Assembly (NCBI GenBank): GCA_017616775.1
Contig: JAFZXM010000059.1
Span: 1 to 64,000 of the forward strand
From: Bacteroidales bacterium
Lineage (GTDB): Bacteria; Bacteroidota; Bacteroidia; Bacteroidales; WCHB1-69
Direction: 5' to 3'
Length of the DNA: 64,000 nt
Positions 16,217 through 24,866 of this stretch are shown here, in pieces. Each line of letters opens with the position of its first letter. Within the stretch, counting starts at the first letter, position 1. The notes below the pieces were generated by a model that did not search any database, had not been told where the DNA came from, and was given only the letters and a program-made list of their open reading frames with translations. Position numbers and translations under genes: made by a program.

Positions 16217-17113
16217 TTAGGTTATATTTATTGTAGATATGCTGTCTGCTTCAATTGTTATATCTATTTTTTTTATAATGCTTTTTAATATTTCACCGGG
16301 ACCTATCTCCAAAAAACTGGTGGCTCCGTCACATATCATATTCCGGACAGTTTGCATCCATTTCACGGGAGCGGTAAGTTGGGCTATAAGATTGTCTTTT
16401 ATCTCTTCCCCGTCCATGGAGGGCATAGCCGTATAGTTTTGATATACAGGACATACAGGCGTATAAAAATGAGTATGCTCTATGGCTGTAGCCAGAGAGT
16501 TCTTCGCTTTTTCCATCAAAGGGGAATGAAAAGCTCCTCCCACTTTGAGAGGGAGCACTCTTCTTGCTCCTTTTGCCAGCAACAAACCGGTAGCCTGCTC
16601 TATGCCTTTTAAAGTCCCCGATATCACCGTTTGGTTAGGATGATTATAATTGGCCGCCACCACTATTTCACCGGTAATGCTTTTGCATACATCATTAACG
16701 GCATCACTGTTTAAATTGGTTACGGCCGCCATGCCCGATTGTTGTTCTTCGCATGCCTTCTGCATGGCCATTGCTCTTTGAGCTACCAAATTAAGTCCGT
16801 CTTCAAATTTTAAACACTTATTGGCTACCAAGGCTGAAAATTCCCCCAAAGAATGACCTGCCACCATATCGGGACAAAAACGCTCTCCCATACAAATGGT
16901 TAATATGGTGGAATGCAGATATATGGCCGGCTGAGTGACTTTGGTCTGCGTTAAATCTTCTTCCGTTCCGTAAAACATAATGTCGGCGATGTTGAATCCG
17001 AGTATTTCATTGGCTTGCTCAAATAAATATTTGGCCTTGGGAATACTTTGATACAAAGATAATCCCATACCCGCATACTGAGATCCCTGCCCCGGAAAAA
17101 CACAGGCCTTCAT
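16217..17113 (-). CDS. fabD: Malonyl-CoA:ACP transacylase FabD
   Basis: The 298-residue enzyme moves malonyl from CoA to acyl carrier protein to supply fatty acid synthesis. GQGSQ is at residues 8-12, the nucleophile Ser88 is in AGHSLGEFSAL, and the catalytic His196 is in GGAFHSPLM. The C-terminal part ends with FLEIGPGEILKSIIKKI, typical of FabD. Length is normal. It lies 18 bases after lpd and 11 bases before pepE, in a four-gene minus-strand unit of mixed metabolic functions. Confidence 0.96.
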   Translation of the reverse strand: MKACVFPGQGSQYAGMGLSLYQSIPKAKYLFEQANEILGFNIADIMFYGTEEDLTQTKVTQPAIYLHSTILTICMGERFCPDMVAGHSLGEFSALVANKCLKFEDGLNLVAQRAMAMQKACEEQQSGMAAVTNLNSDAVNDVCKSITGEIVVAANYNHPNQTVISGTLKGIEQATGLLLAKGARRVLPLKVGGAFHSPLMEKAKNSLATAIEHTHFYTPVCPVYQNYTAMPSMDGEEIKDNLIAQLTAPVKWMQTVRNMICDGATSFLEIGPGEILKSIIKKIDITIEADSISTINIT

Positions 17114-17131
17114 TGCTCTTTCATGAAATGT

Positions 17132-18529
17132 TTACAAATGTATAGGCTTGTCTATGGCTGCCTCCACGGCTTCCATTACCCCTTCGCTCATGGTGGGATG
17201 CGGATGCACGGCTGACAATATTTGCTCTGCGCTGAGATTATTCTGACGGGCCACCACACATTCCGCTATCATTTCGGTAACATTATCCCCTACCATATGA
17301 CATCCCAACAGCCGGTTGGTTCCGGCATCGAAAATCATTTTCACCATGCCGTCCCTATTGCCTGCTGCAGTAGCTTTGCCTGATGCAGTAAAAGGAAACC
17401 TCCCTATTTTTAATTCATAACCGGCCTCCAAAGCCTTTTTCTCTGTCATCCCGACGGAAGCCACTTCCGGCGTGGTATAAGTGCAGCCCGGAATATTGTT
17501 ATAATCTATAGGATGCGGATTGGCTCCCGCCAATTTTTCAACACATATTACCGCCTCTTTGGAAGCCACATGCGCCAAAGCCGGACCATGCACTATATCT
17601 CCTATAGCATACACTCCTTCCACATTGGTACGATAATAATCATCCACCACCACCTTTCCGCGTTCCACTTGCACTCCGCATTCTTCCAAACCGATATTTT
17701 CTATGTTGGTTTGCACGCCTACGGCTGAAAGTACTACATCCGCCTCTATCTCAAGAAGATTTCCGCGTTTGTCTTTTACTTTTACCACACATTTTTCTTT
17801 GGAAGTATCCACCGCTTCCACTACCGCTTCCGTCATCACCTTCATGCCCTGTTTGCGAAAAGCTCTGTCCACATGTTTGGCTATTTCTTCATCTTCCACA
17901 GGCAATATCTGCGGTAACAATTCTATTAAAGTAACCTTGGTGCCTAAGCTGTTATAGAAAAAAGCCAACTCACTGCCTATGGCACCGCTGCCTACCACCA
18001 CCATGCTTTCCGGCAATGCCGGTAATGTCAAAGCTTGCCTGTATCCTATTATTTTTTTACCGTCTTGCGGCAAATTGGGCAAAACACGGGAACGCGCCCC
18101 CGTTGCCAAAATAATATGAGAAGCGGAATATTGCGTCACTTTACCATCATTATCAGTTACTTCCACTATTTTGCCGGGTTTGATGCTTCCATGACCCGCA
18201 ATCACTTCTATATTATTTTTTTTGAACAAAAACTGTATGCCTTTGCTCATGGTTTCCGCCACATTACGACTTCGGGCGACTATGGCGCCGAAATCGGGCT
18301 TCACCTCATCACATACCATACCGTATTCTGCTCCGTGCTTCATATATCGGTACACTTGCGCCGATTTCATCAAAGCTTTAGTGGGAATACAACCCCAATT
18401 CAAACATATTCCGCCCAATTCGGCACGCTCTACAACTGCTGTTTTGAATCCCATTTGTGACGCTTTTATCGCAGCCACATAGCCTCCGGGACCGCTTCCT
18501 ATTACTATTAAATCAAAATTTGTCATCAA
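17132..18529 (-). CDS. lpdA: Dihydrolipoamide dehydrogenase
   Basis: The 465-residue flavoprotein reoxidises lipoyl groups of 2-oxoacid dehydrogenase complexes or the glycine cleavage system. An FAD-binding GSGPGG is at 11-16, the redox-active cysteines Cys42 and Cys47 are in GGICLNWGCIPTKAL, the NAD-binding GSGAIGSE occurs mid-protein, GVYAIGDI marks the second FAD motif, and the C-terminal active-site His444 is in HPHPTMSE. No complex subunits are adjacent, so its partner is encoded elsewhere. Translation probably begins at the second methionine (18526). A TACATTTG element lies 15 bases upstream. Confidence 0.96.
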   Translation of the reverse strand: MMTNFDLIVIGSGPGGYVAAIKASQMGFKTAVVERAELGGICLNWGCIPTKALMKSAQVYRYMKHGAEYGMVCDEVKPDFGAIVARSRNVAETMSKGIQFLFKKNNIEVIAGHGSIKPGKIVEVTDNDGKVTQYSASHIILATGARSRVLPNLPQDGKKIIGYRQALTLPALPESMVVVGSGAIGSELAFFYNSLGTKVTLIELLPQILPVEDEEIAKHVDRAFRKQGMKVMTEAVVEAVDTSKEKCVVKVKDKRGNLLEIEADVVLSAVGVQTNIENIGLEECGVQVERGKVVVDDYYRTNVEGVYAIGDIVHGPALAHVASKEAVICVEKLAGANPHPIDYNNIPGCTYTTPEVASVGMTEKKALEAGYELKIGRFPFTASGKATAAGNRDGMVKMIFDAGTNRLLGCHMVGDNVTEMIAECVVARQNNLSAEQILSAVHPHPTMSEGVMEAVEAAIDKPIHL

Positions 18530-18543
18530 AATAATTTTTTTTG

Positions 18544-18551
18544 CAAATGTA
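18544..18551 (-). promoter_or_regulatory. -7 promoter element of the lpd operon
   Basis: The minus strand reads TACATTTG, an exact TAnnTTTG match 15 bases before the lpd start. Confidence 0.5.
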
Positions 18552-18675
18552 CACTATTTTTTTTTACCATGGAACACCCAAAAAAGAAAAAACCTATTTT
18601 GCCTCCCTTGCCGCATGTTTACAAACCTCTGCCAAACACCTCTGCAACCGATGGCACCGCCTGTTCCGGCAAAAA

Positions 18676-20262
18676 CTATGCCGGTTCCCTTTCCGTGCCG
18701 TCTGCAAAAATATACAAAGCATAAAAAAAAGCAAAAAGGGTTGCCCCGTCCTGTTGGTCCAAAGAATCTTCCGTAAGCATGGACAACAACATGATTATCA
18801 TAAAAACTGAGAACACAAAAGCTGAAGGCCGCTTGTGCACAACAGGATAAAATACGGCTATCAGGCATATTATAAAGCCCACACAACCGAAAGCCATCAA
18901 TAAACTCAAATATTCATTGTGACTTTTCATATTGCTATATTTGATAGGGGAATTGCTGTTGACAAGTTCCTGACAAAGTGCATAACGGGTATTGCCGGTG
19001 CCCACTCCCAAGGGATGCCGGCGTATAACACGCAAAGAAGCATTCCACAATTCAAACCGCTGGGGCAATGAATATCCTGCAATATATCCCGTGTGACAAT
19101 AATCGTTCATTTCCCACAATACACTATAATAACGGCCGACAAGCCCCCACGAATGCCGGTAATTATAATTGGCCGTCCCGTTTTCTATATTGTGTATATC
19201 TTGCTCCGTCAAGGCTTCCACTCCCAGACGGTCTTTTTTCAAATGCTTGGAATTGAGATACCGAATAAGGGTGGATTGCACCGAAAAACCATTGGCAACC
19301 GTATCCTTGTAATTGATGTGGCTCCTTTTGTTCCACGCCTGCTCCAATTCTTCCTCACACACATAGGTAAATATATAACTGCCGTTTTCCAATTCCTGAG
19401 GCCTTACCTGATGAGTGTAAACATGCCCGTCCGCCGTGTAAACCGCCGCGGTATCCATATTGAAAGAAGAAGAAAAATAGCGATATGTGACTATCGTAAA
19501 ATAAACACCCACCCCCGATACGAATAAAAACACCAGCGAATATATCATGATTTTAACCGTTTTATTACGGCAACGGTAAGCATGCATTACCGAAAAAACC
19601 ATCACAATAACCAATAGCAATATCAGCCCTGTAAGAAATCCCGAATAAATCAAAAACACAAGAAAAACGGCGGACAATACTCCGTAAACCGCTTTTTGTG
19701 CAGCCGGCACAGCCTTCCATGCTAAATATAAACTCACAAAAAAGGCAAAACAGATATTTATTTCCAACCGGGCATAGGAAATGAACAATGCCATCATCCG
19801 CTTTTCCATCCAATGGTGAGCAATATAGGCTATCCACCCCCATGCAATACTTACCAGTGTGGCCATGACATATACTTTTAACAAACCGTTCACCTCTTTT
19901 TTAGTCAATGGGGAGGATGAAGCCATAATAACAGGAAGATACAGCAAGGGTATTTTAATCCAAATATCCTTTATGCTGTCTTTGAAACGGGGGGCAAATA
20001 TCAAAAACACCACATGAACGGCCATTAACAATAAAAACACCCGTAAGGGTTTATTGTGCAATAAAATATCCGCTTTCTGCCTCCATTTCCCTTCCATCAC
20101 CCAATTCAACACCAACAACACACCGCCCAATGACATCAAAAAACGGGAAAACGGAATTCCCGCCGCTATTACTGACAATGCAAACAAATAGCACATGCGA
20201 TGCACTTGCTCTCGGGATGAAACTCTATTCTGCAATTCCAATATCATATCTTGTGACGACAA
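18676..20262 (-). CDS. O-antigen ligase/polymerase-like membrane protein (Wzy/WaaL type)
   Basis: The protein has up to 528 residues and about 10-12 membrane helices. A large periplasmic loop lies at about residues 265-410, followed by HPLGVGTGNTRYAL and SHNEYLSLLMAFG, the conserved signature of the Wzy_C/O-antigen ligase family that joins or polymerises surface sugars. No glycosyltransferases are adjacent, so it is an isolated member. The start is doubtful: the TATCTTTG promoter box ends 5 bases before the ATG at 20262, so the transcript would be almost leaderless; the ATG at 20247 (MILELQNRV) would leave a short leader and may be the true start. Confidence 0.88.
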   Translation of the reverse strand: MSSQDMILELQNRVSSREQVHRMCYLFALSVIAAGIPFSRFLMSLGGVLLVLNWVMEGKWRQKADILLHNKPLRVFLLLMAVHVVFLIFAPRFKDSIKDIWIKIPLLYLPVIMASSSPLTKKEVNGLLKVYVMATLVSIAWGWIAYIAHHWMEKRMMALFISYARLEINICFAFFVSLYLAWKAVPAAQKAVYGVLSAVFLVFLIYSGFLTGLILLLVIVMVFSVMHAYRCRNKTVKIMIYSLVFLFVSGVGVYFTIVTYRYFSSSFNMDTAAVYTADGHVYTHQVRPQELENGSYIFTYVCEEELEQAWNKRSHINYKDTVANGFSVQSTLIRYLNSKHLKKDRLGVEALTEQDIHNIENGTANYNYRHSWGLVGRYYSVLWEMNDYCHTGYIAGYSLPQRFELWNASLRVIRRHPLGVGTGNTRYALCQELVNSNSPIKYSNMKSHNEYLSLLMAFGCVGFIICLIAVFYPVVHKRPSAFVFSVFMIIMLLSMLTEDSLDQQDGATLFAFFYALYIFADGTEREPA

Positions 20263-20266
20263 AACG

Positions 20267-20274
20267 CAAAGATA
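20267..20274 (-). promoter_or_regulatory. -7 promoter element of the O-antigen ligase-like gene
   Basis: The minus strand reads TATCTTTG, 5 bases from the first ATG (20262), which suggests a leaderless transcript or use of the ATG at 20247. Confidence 0.55.
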
Positions 20275-20435
20275 ACATTTTTATCTCTAAATAGCGATAA
20301 AAACACATGACGTTTTTTTTTGTGAAAAAAATATCCTTTTTTGCCCTCGTATTAATTTTTTTTGTATTTTTGCAAAAAAATAGTTTAACAAATTTGCATT
20401 TATTTGTTGAATTTAGCTTATAAAATTGAATACCT

Positions 20436-20963
20436 ATGTATAAATTAATAATCATCTTCCTTTTCTCTCTTTGGTTCATCACTATTGGTTGTCATAGAGA
20501 AAATATTCATGATGAAAAAATAATTTCCAATTCTGATTTTTCTTTAGAAAAAGATATTTTCAAATTTTCCGAAACGATGAACAACGAGGATACCATATTC
20601 GTATGTGCAGATTTATCTGTTTGTATGGTAAGACTAAAATATTATAATTGCATAACCAAAAGTCATGATACTGTATTTATAGAAACAAAAACCATAGAGA
20701 CATTAGAATCAGGGAATGAAACGATAGATTTGGGAAAAGTTGTTTATAAGAAAGATTCAGCGGATACTTTGAATTTTGAAGATATGTTTCTGTATATGCA
20801 ACAATATGCTGATAGTACGGACAAAACTCGTTTTACAACACTGCAGATTACATATAAAGCAGATACTATATCTTATAAACTAAACGGTATAGTAAAAATT
20901 TTAGATTTCACAAAATACTATGTGGATATTATGTATAAATATTATTCTGGTGAAAAACTATAA
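20436..20963 (+). CDS. Small lipoprotein of unknown function
   Basis: The 175-residue protein has a signal peptide with a lipobox-like end (FSLWFITIGCHRE, cysteine at residue 19), so it is probably anchored in the envelope. The mature part is polar and beta-rich with many Asp, Thr and Lys residues and no recognised domain. Base composition is clearly more AT-rich than in neighbouring genes, and it stands alone on the plus strand between two minus-strand genes, which suggests a lineage-specific or acquired gene. Confidence 0.65.
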   Translation: MYKLIIIFLFSLWFITIGCHRENIHDEKIISNSDFSLEKDIFKFSETMNNEDTIFVCADLSVCMVRLKYYNCITKSHDTVFIETKTIETLESGNETIDLGKVVYKKDSADTLNFEDMFLYMQQYADSTDKTRFTTLQITYKADTISYKLNGIVKILDFTKYYVDIMYKYYSGEKL

Positions 20964-21082
20964 TATGACAGATATATCAACCATTAAAACACAATAAACG
21001 AAGCCGGCAAACGTTATGAAATAGCATATTATCCCAAACGATGCCTTTCAATCGTACAATGATGCATTCGCAATAATTGCGG

Positions 21083-22741
21083 CTATTTTTTGCCTCCGGG
21101 CTTTAATATATTGTAATACTGCTTGTTGTCTGCAAATATTTCTATGGATTTTGCTATATCGGGATCTATGCTTAAAGAACTTTCTATTCTTCCTTTTTGT
21201 GCATAATAGCGTGACACTATTTCCATCTGCAACAATTGGGAAATTTCTTTTTTATATTTATCCATGTCCGCTTCTTTTTCTTTTTGCACGGCCATTTCCA
21301 ATTGTTGTATCTGATTTTCTATTGCAACGGAAAACTTATCGTCCTTACAACTGTTTTTTAATACCTTTATTTGTTTTTCCGTATAAGTTTCATAAGAAAG
21401 ATTTTTTGCTTTTACATAATTGGTAAAATCCCGATACACATCATCGGATATGGTAAATTCTTTTGCCGGCACCATGTGTTTATGTTTGAGTTTATACTCA
21501 TTGGCATAATTAAAAATAAGTTTCTTTTCAAACATGGCTAACAACACGGTGCTGTATGGAGGAATATCCACTTTTATATCGGGTTCTATTCCGCCATAAT
21601 CATATACTACCCGCCCGTTTTTGGTTTTAAAGGCGGTAGCCGATGAATCGGCCTTGCGTTTGGACAAGCCTTTTTCGTCTTTATCTCCGTAATCTATGCC
21701 TTGAATACATCTGCCTGACGGAATATAATATTTCGATACCGTTATTTTTACACGGGTATTGTAACTCAAAGGCATGATATTCTGCACCAATCCTTTACCA
21801 AATGTACGTTGGCCTATTATCACGGCACGGTCAAAATCCTGCAAAGCCCCTGACACTATTTCCGATGCGGAAGCACTTGCTCCGTCAACCAACACTATTA
21901 TGGGAATTTTGGTATCCAAAGGTGCGTTGTGAGTGGCAAACACCTGCGTTTTATCACTGCTTTTGCCCTTGGTACTCACCACCACATTGTCGGGATTTAC
22001 AAACAAATTGACAATGTCCACAGCCTCATTCAGCAAACCGCCGCCATTGCCTCTAAGGTCAAACACCAAATGATTCATACCCTGGTTTTTCAGCCGGATA
22101 AAAGCATTCTTCACATCATTGGCGGCATTTTCGGTAAATTGGTCCAAGCGGATGTAGCCTACGGTGTCATTAAGCATTCCGCTATAGCTTACATTAGGGA
22201 ATTTTATCTCCTGTCTGGTTATTTCTTTACGTACAGCCTTGCTGCTTCCGTAAGGCATTATACTTAAATGTATGGTGGTGCCGGGCTGACCCTTGAGCAA
22301 ATTACTGACATCCGAAACCGTTTTCCCTTTTACACTTTTATGCTCTATTTCCAATATTTTATCTCCCGGCTGTAAGCCCGCATTGTATGCAGGAAAACCT
22401 TCGTAAGGCTCCGATATGAGAACATAATCGCTGTCTTGCTGTATGGTGGCCCCTATTCCTCCGTATTGGCCGGTGGTCATCAACTTGAATTCCTCCAATT
22501 CCGATTCCGGATAAAATACAGTATATGGATCCAATTTCTCCAACATGGCATTGATGGATGCCGTCACCAAATCGTTCACATTGATTTCATCTACATAGTT
22601 TTCATCCAACTGCCGCAAAAGAGAAGAATAAATATCCAAATTTTTGGCCAACTCAAAATCATTGTGTACAAATCCGGCACATACCACCGTCAATATACCT
22701 ATGACTATACCTGTAAAAATATTTCGTTTAGTGTGTTTCAT
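21083..22741 (-). CDS. C-terminal processing peptidase (CtpA/Prc, family S41)
   Basis: This periplasmic serine protease has one N-terminal membrane anchor or signal (ITGIVIGILTVVCAGF-like), a PDZ domain (residues about 75-165, with YGGIGATI and AGLQPGDKIL) and an S41 peptidase domain. The catalytic serine is in VDGASASASEIVSGA and the general-base lysine in QRTFGKGLVQ. A C-terminal helical extension of about 130 residues follows. The frame is open from 22834, but the ATG at 22741 (MKHTKRNIFTG, 552 residues) is the better start because it puts the hydrophobic segment at the N-terminus. CtpA-type proteases trim envelope proteins. Confidence 0.92.
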   Translation of the reverse strand: MKHTKRNIFTGIVIGILTVVCAGFVHNDFELAKNLDIYSSLLRQLDENYVDEINVNDLVTASINAMLEKLDPYTVFYPESELEEFKLMTTGQYGGIGATIQQDSDYVLISEPYEGFPAYNAGLQPGDKILEIEHKSVKGKTVSDVSNLLKGQPGTTIHLSIMPYGSSKAVRKEITRQEIKFPNVSYSGMLNDTVGYIRLDQFTENAANDVKNAFIRLKNQGMNHLVFDLRGNGGGLLNEAVDIVNLFVNPDNVVVSTKGKSSDKTQVFATHNAPLDTKIPIIVLVDGASASASEIVSGALQDFDRAVIIGQRTFGKGLVQNIMPLSYNTRVKITVSKYYIPSGRCIQGIDYGDKDEKGLSKRKADSSATAFKTKNGRVVYDYGGIEPDIKVDIPPYSTVLLAMFEKKLIFNYANEYKLKHKHMVPAKEFTISDDVYRDFTNYVKAKNLSYETYTEKQIKVLKNSCKDDKFSVAIENQIQQLEMAVQKEKEADMDKYKKEISQLLQMEIVSRYYAQKGRIESSLSIDPDIAKSIEIFADNKQYYNILKPGGKK

Positions 22742-22872
22742 CAGTATAATATTAAATTTTAAAAACGGCAAATGATAAGAATTTATTGTATGAAAAAGGA
22801 TGAAAAATTTATTGTGCTTTATTTTTCTCATCAATTAGGACAACTCCTCCTCCATGTCAAAAAAAATAATGC

Positions 22873-22880
22873 TATCTTTG
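22873..22880 (+). promoter_or_regulatory. -7 promoter element of the gene at 22903
   Basis: TATCTTTG, an exact TAnnTTTG match, 22 bases before the ATG at 22903. Confidence 0.65.
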
Positions 22881-22902
22881 CATGTATTAAAAGTAATAAT
22901 AA

Positions 22903-23541
22903 ATGATAAAAAAATCAGCAATCGTTTTATTGGCCGTATGCCTTGTGCAGAATGCCCTGATGGGGCAAAATCCGGAAGAGCCGATATTCTCATCCAATGA
23001 GAATTATTTGGAATATCATCATGATTTGGGTATCAGCGCAGGAAGCTTTTCTGCAGAAGGCCTTTTTGTCATGATATTTGCAAAAGGAATCCCTCTTGCC
23101 ATAGTCAGCAGCATTAATAAACACGCTTACGATTTCAACTGGCTGGGAACTTACGGCTTTCATTATTATTACAGAATTAAACCCTGGTGCGAATTAGGCT
23201 GCAAAGTTGTTTACGAAGGAATATATAACACTGTCTATACCGACAGCACCCGCTCGGTAAAAGAAAAAACATACACCACCTCTTCTATTGCATTAATGCC
23301 AAGTGTCCGTTTTATTTATTTAAACAAACCCGTTGTAAAATTATATGCAGGCATAGATATAGGCATCAATGTTATGTGGGACGGTAAAAAAGCGGGAGAA
23401 AATGCCTATCACCAATGTTTGTTCGCTTTTGACATCACGCCTGTAGGACTGATGGTGGGCAAAAAATGGTATGGCTTGCTGGAAGCCAATATAGGTGTGG
23501 ATGCTCTTTTGAAAATAGGCGTGGGCTACCGATTTAAATAA
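22903..23541 (+). CDS. Outer membrane beta-barrel-like protein, unknown
   Basis: The 212-residue protein has a clear signal peptide (MIKKSAIVLLAVCLVQNALMG, cleavage near QN) and alternating hydrophobic/polar strands rich in Tyr and Gly, ending in IGVGYRFK with the C-terminal aromatic pattern of small outer membrane barrels. No named family is recognised. It has its own promoter box and precedes upp by 74 bases. Confidence 0.7.
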   Translation: MIKKSAIVLLAVCLVQNALMGQNPEEPIFSSNENYLEYHHDLGISAGSFSAEGLFVMIFAKGIPLAIVSSINKHAYDFNWLGTYGFHYYYRIKPWCELGCKVVYEGIYNTVYTDSTRSVKEKTYTTSSIALMPSVRFIYLNKPVVKLYAGIDIGINVMWDGKKAGENAYHQCLFAFDITPVGLMVGKKWYGLLEANIGVDALLKIGVGYRFK

Positions 23542-23615
23542 AACGGCTTGCCAACAGATTTTGAATATTATAACAAGGTATATATCTTTTTAGTGATTAG
23601 TGCAACAAATAGTTT

Positions 23616-24269
23616 ATGGTTACAGTTTTACAATTACAGAATTCATTGGCTAACACATTTTTAGCCGAATTAAGAAACATCAACATACAGCAAGACAGCC
23701 TCAGATTTCGTAAGAATTTGGAGCGATTGGGAGAAGTTTTTGCCTATGAAATAAGCAAAAAATTAGCATATACATCTCAAAATATAGATTCTCCCCTGGG
23801 CATAGCTCCCATGATGCTGCCGTCCCAACCCTTGGTGATTGCCACTATCTTGCGGGCAGGATTGCCTTTTCACCAAGGTATTCTGAATTTTTTCGACCAC
23901 GCGGAAAGTGCTTTTGTTTCAGCATATCGCAAAACCGAAAAAGACGGTTCGTTTGAAATACAATTGGACTATATTTCCGCTCCGGATTTGAATGACAAAG
24001 TGCTTATTCTGGCAGACCCCATGCTGGCTACAGGCCAATCGGTGGATGTATCGCTCAAAGGTCTGTTTCATTATGGTATGCCAAGCAAAATACATGTGGT
24101 ATCGGTGATATCCACTATACAAGGTATCAACTATTTAAAATCCAAACTACCGCACAATGCGGATATATGGACAGTCGCAATAGACGAAGAACTTACCGCA
24201 CAATCCTATATAGTGCCGGGATTGGGAGATGCCGGTGATTTGGCTTTTGGTGAAAAAATGAGTTTTTAA
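23616..24269 (+). CDS. upp: Uracil phosphoribosyltransferase
   Basis: The 217-residue salvage enzyme makes UMP from uracil and PRPP. The PRPP-binding motif is DPMLATGQSVDVSL (about 133-146), ILRAGLPFHQG precedes it, and the uracil-binding C-terminal segment ends with YIVPGLGDAGDLAFG. These are all typical of Upp. Its stop codon overlaps the start of maf by one base (TAATG), so the two are cotranslated. Confidence 0.96.
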   Translation: MVTVLQLQNSLANTFLAELRNINIQQDSLRFRKNLERLGEVFAYEISKKLAYTSQNIDSPLGIAPMMLPSQPLVIATILRAGLPFHQGILNFFDHAESAFVSAYRKTEKDGSFEIQLDYISAPDLNDKVLILADPMLATGQSVDVSLKGLFHYGMPSKIHVVSVISTIQGINYLKSKLPHNADIWTVAIDEELTAQSYIVPGLGDAGDLAFGEKMSF

Positions 24270-24856
24270 TGTTACCTCACAATTTTGACAATATAAAAAT
24301 AGTATTGGCTTCCCAATCACCCCGCAGGGCGGAACTGCTTAAAAATTTAGGCCTGAATTTTACAACATGCGCCGCACAAGTGGATGAAACCATTAATTTA
24401 GGCCTGCCTCACAACCAAATAGTGCAAACCATAGCGTTGAAAAAAGTAAAAGCCGTACAACCGACCTTTCCTCCCGATACTTTGATAATAGGAGGAGATA
24501 CCATCGTCTGCTGCGGAGAACAAATATTCGGCAAGCCCAAAACCCCGCAAGAAGCCACTTATATGCTGCAATGCCTGTCCAACCGGTACCACAGCGTGAT
24601 GTCGTCCGTATGCGTTTGCTACAAAGGCTCTTTTTGGCTTGACTACGATACGGCATACATCCATTTTTTACCGCTATCACAACAGGATATCGCATATTAT
24701 ACAGATACATATGCACCTTACGACAAGGCAGGTGCCTATGGCATACAAGAATGGATAGGCATGCGGGCAATTGATAAAATAGAAGGATCGTTCTATACCG
24801 TGATGGGGTTCCCCACTCATTTGTTATGTAATATTTTGGAAAAAATCAAATTGTAA
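24269..24856 (+). CDS. maf: Maf-like nucleotide pyrophosphatase
   Basis: The 195-residue protein has the Maf signature LASQSPRRAELLKNLGL near the start and GGDTIVCCGEQIFGKPKTPQEA in the middle. YDKAGAYGIQEW and IEGSFYTVMGFP follow, all typical of this house-cleaning nucleoside triphosphate pyrophosphatase family, which removes non-canonical or excess dNTP/UTP. It overlaps the upp stop by one base and is followed 10 bases later by a secreted-protein gene. Confidence 0.94.
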   Translation: MLPHNFDNIKIVLASQSPRRAELLKNLGLNFTTCAAQVDETINLGLPHNQIVQTIALKKVKAVQPTFPPDTLIIGGDTIVCCGEQIFGKPKTPQEATYMLQCLSNRYHSVMSSVCVCYKGSFWLDYDTAYIHFLPLSQQDIAYYTDTYAPYDKAGAYGIQEWIGMRAIDKIEGSFYTVMGFPTHLLCNILEKIKL

Positions 24857-24866
24857 ACCGCTCTGT

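Noticed and set aside
18554-18886. Minus-strand open frame of 110 codons next to the O-antigen ligase-like gene
   Set aside because: It overlaps the 3' end of that gene in another frame and has no start signal or family match.
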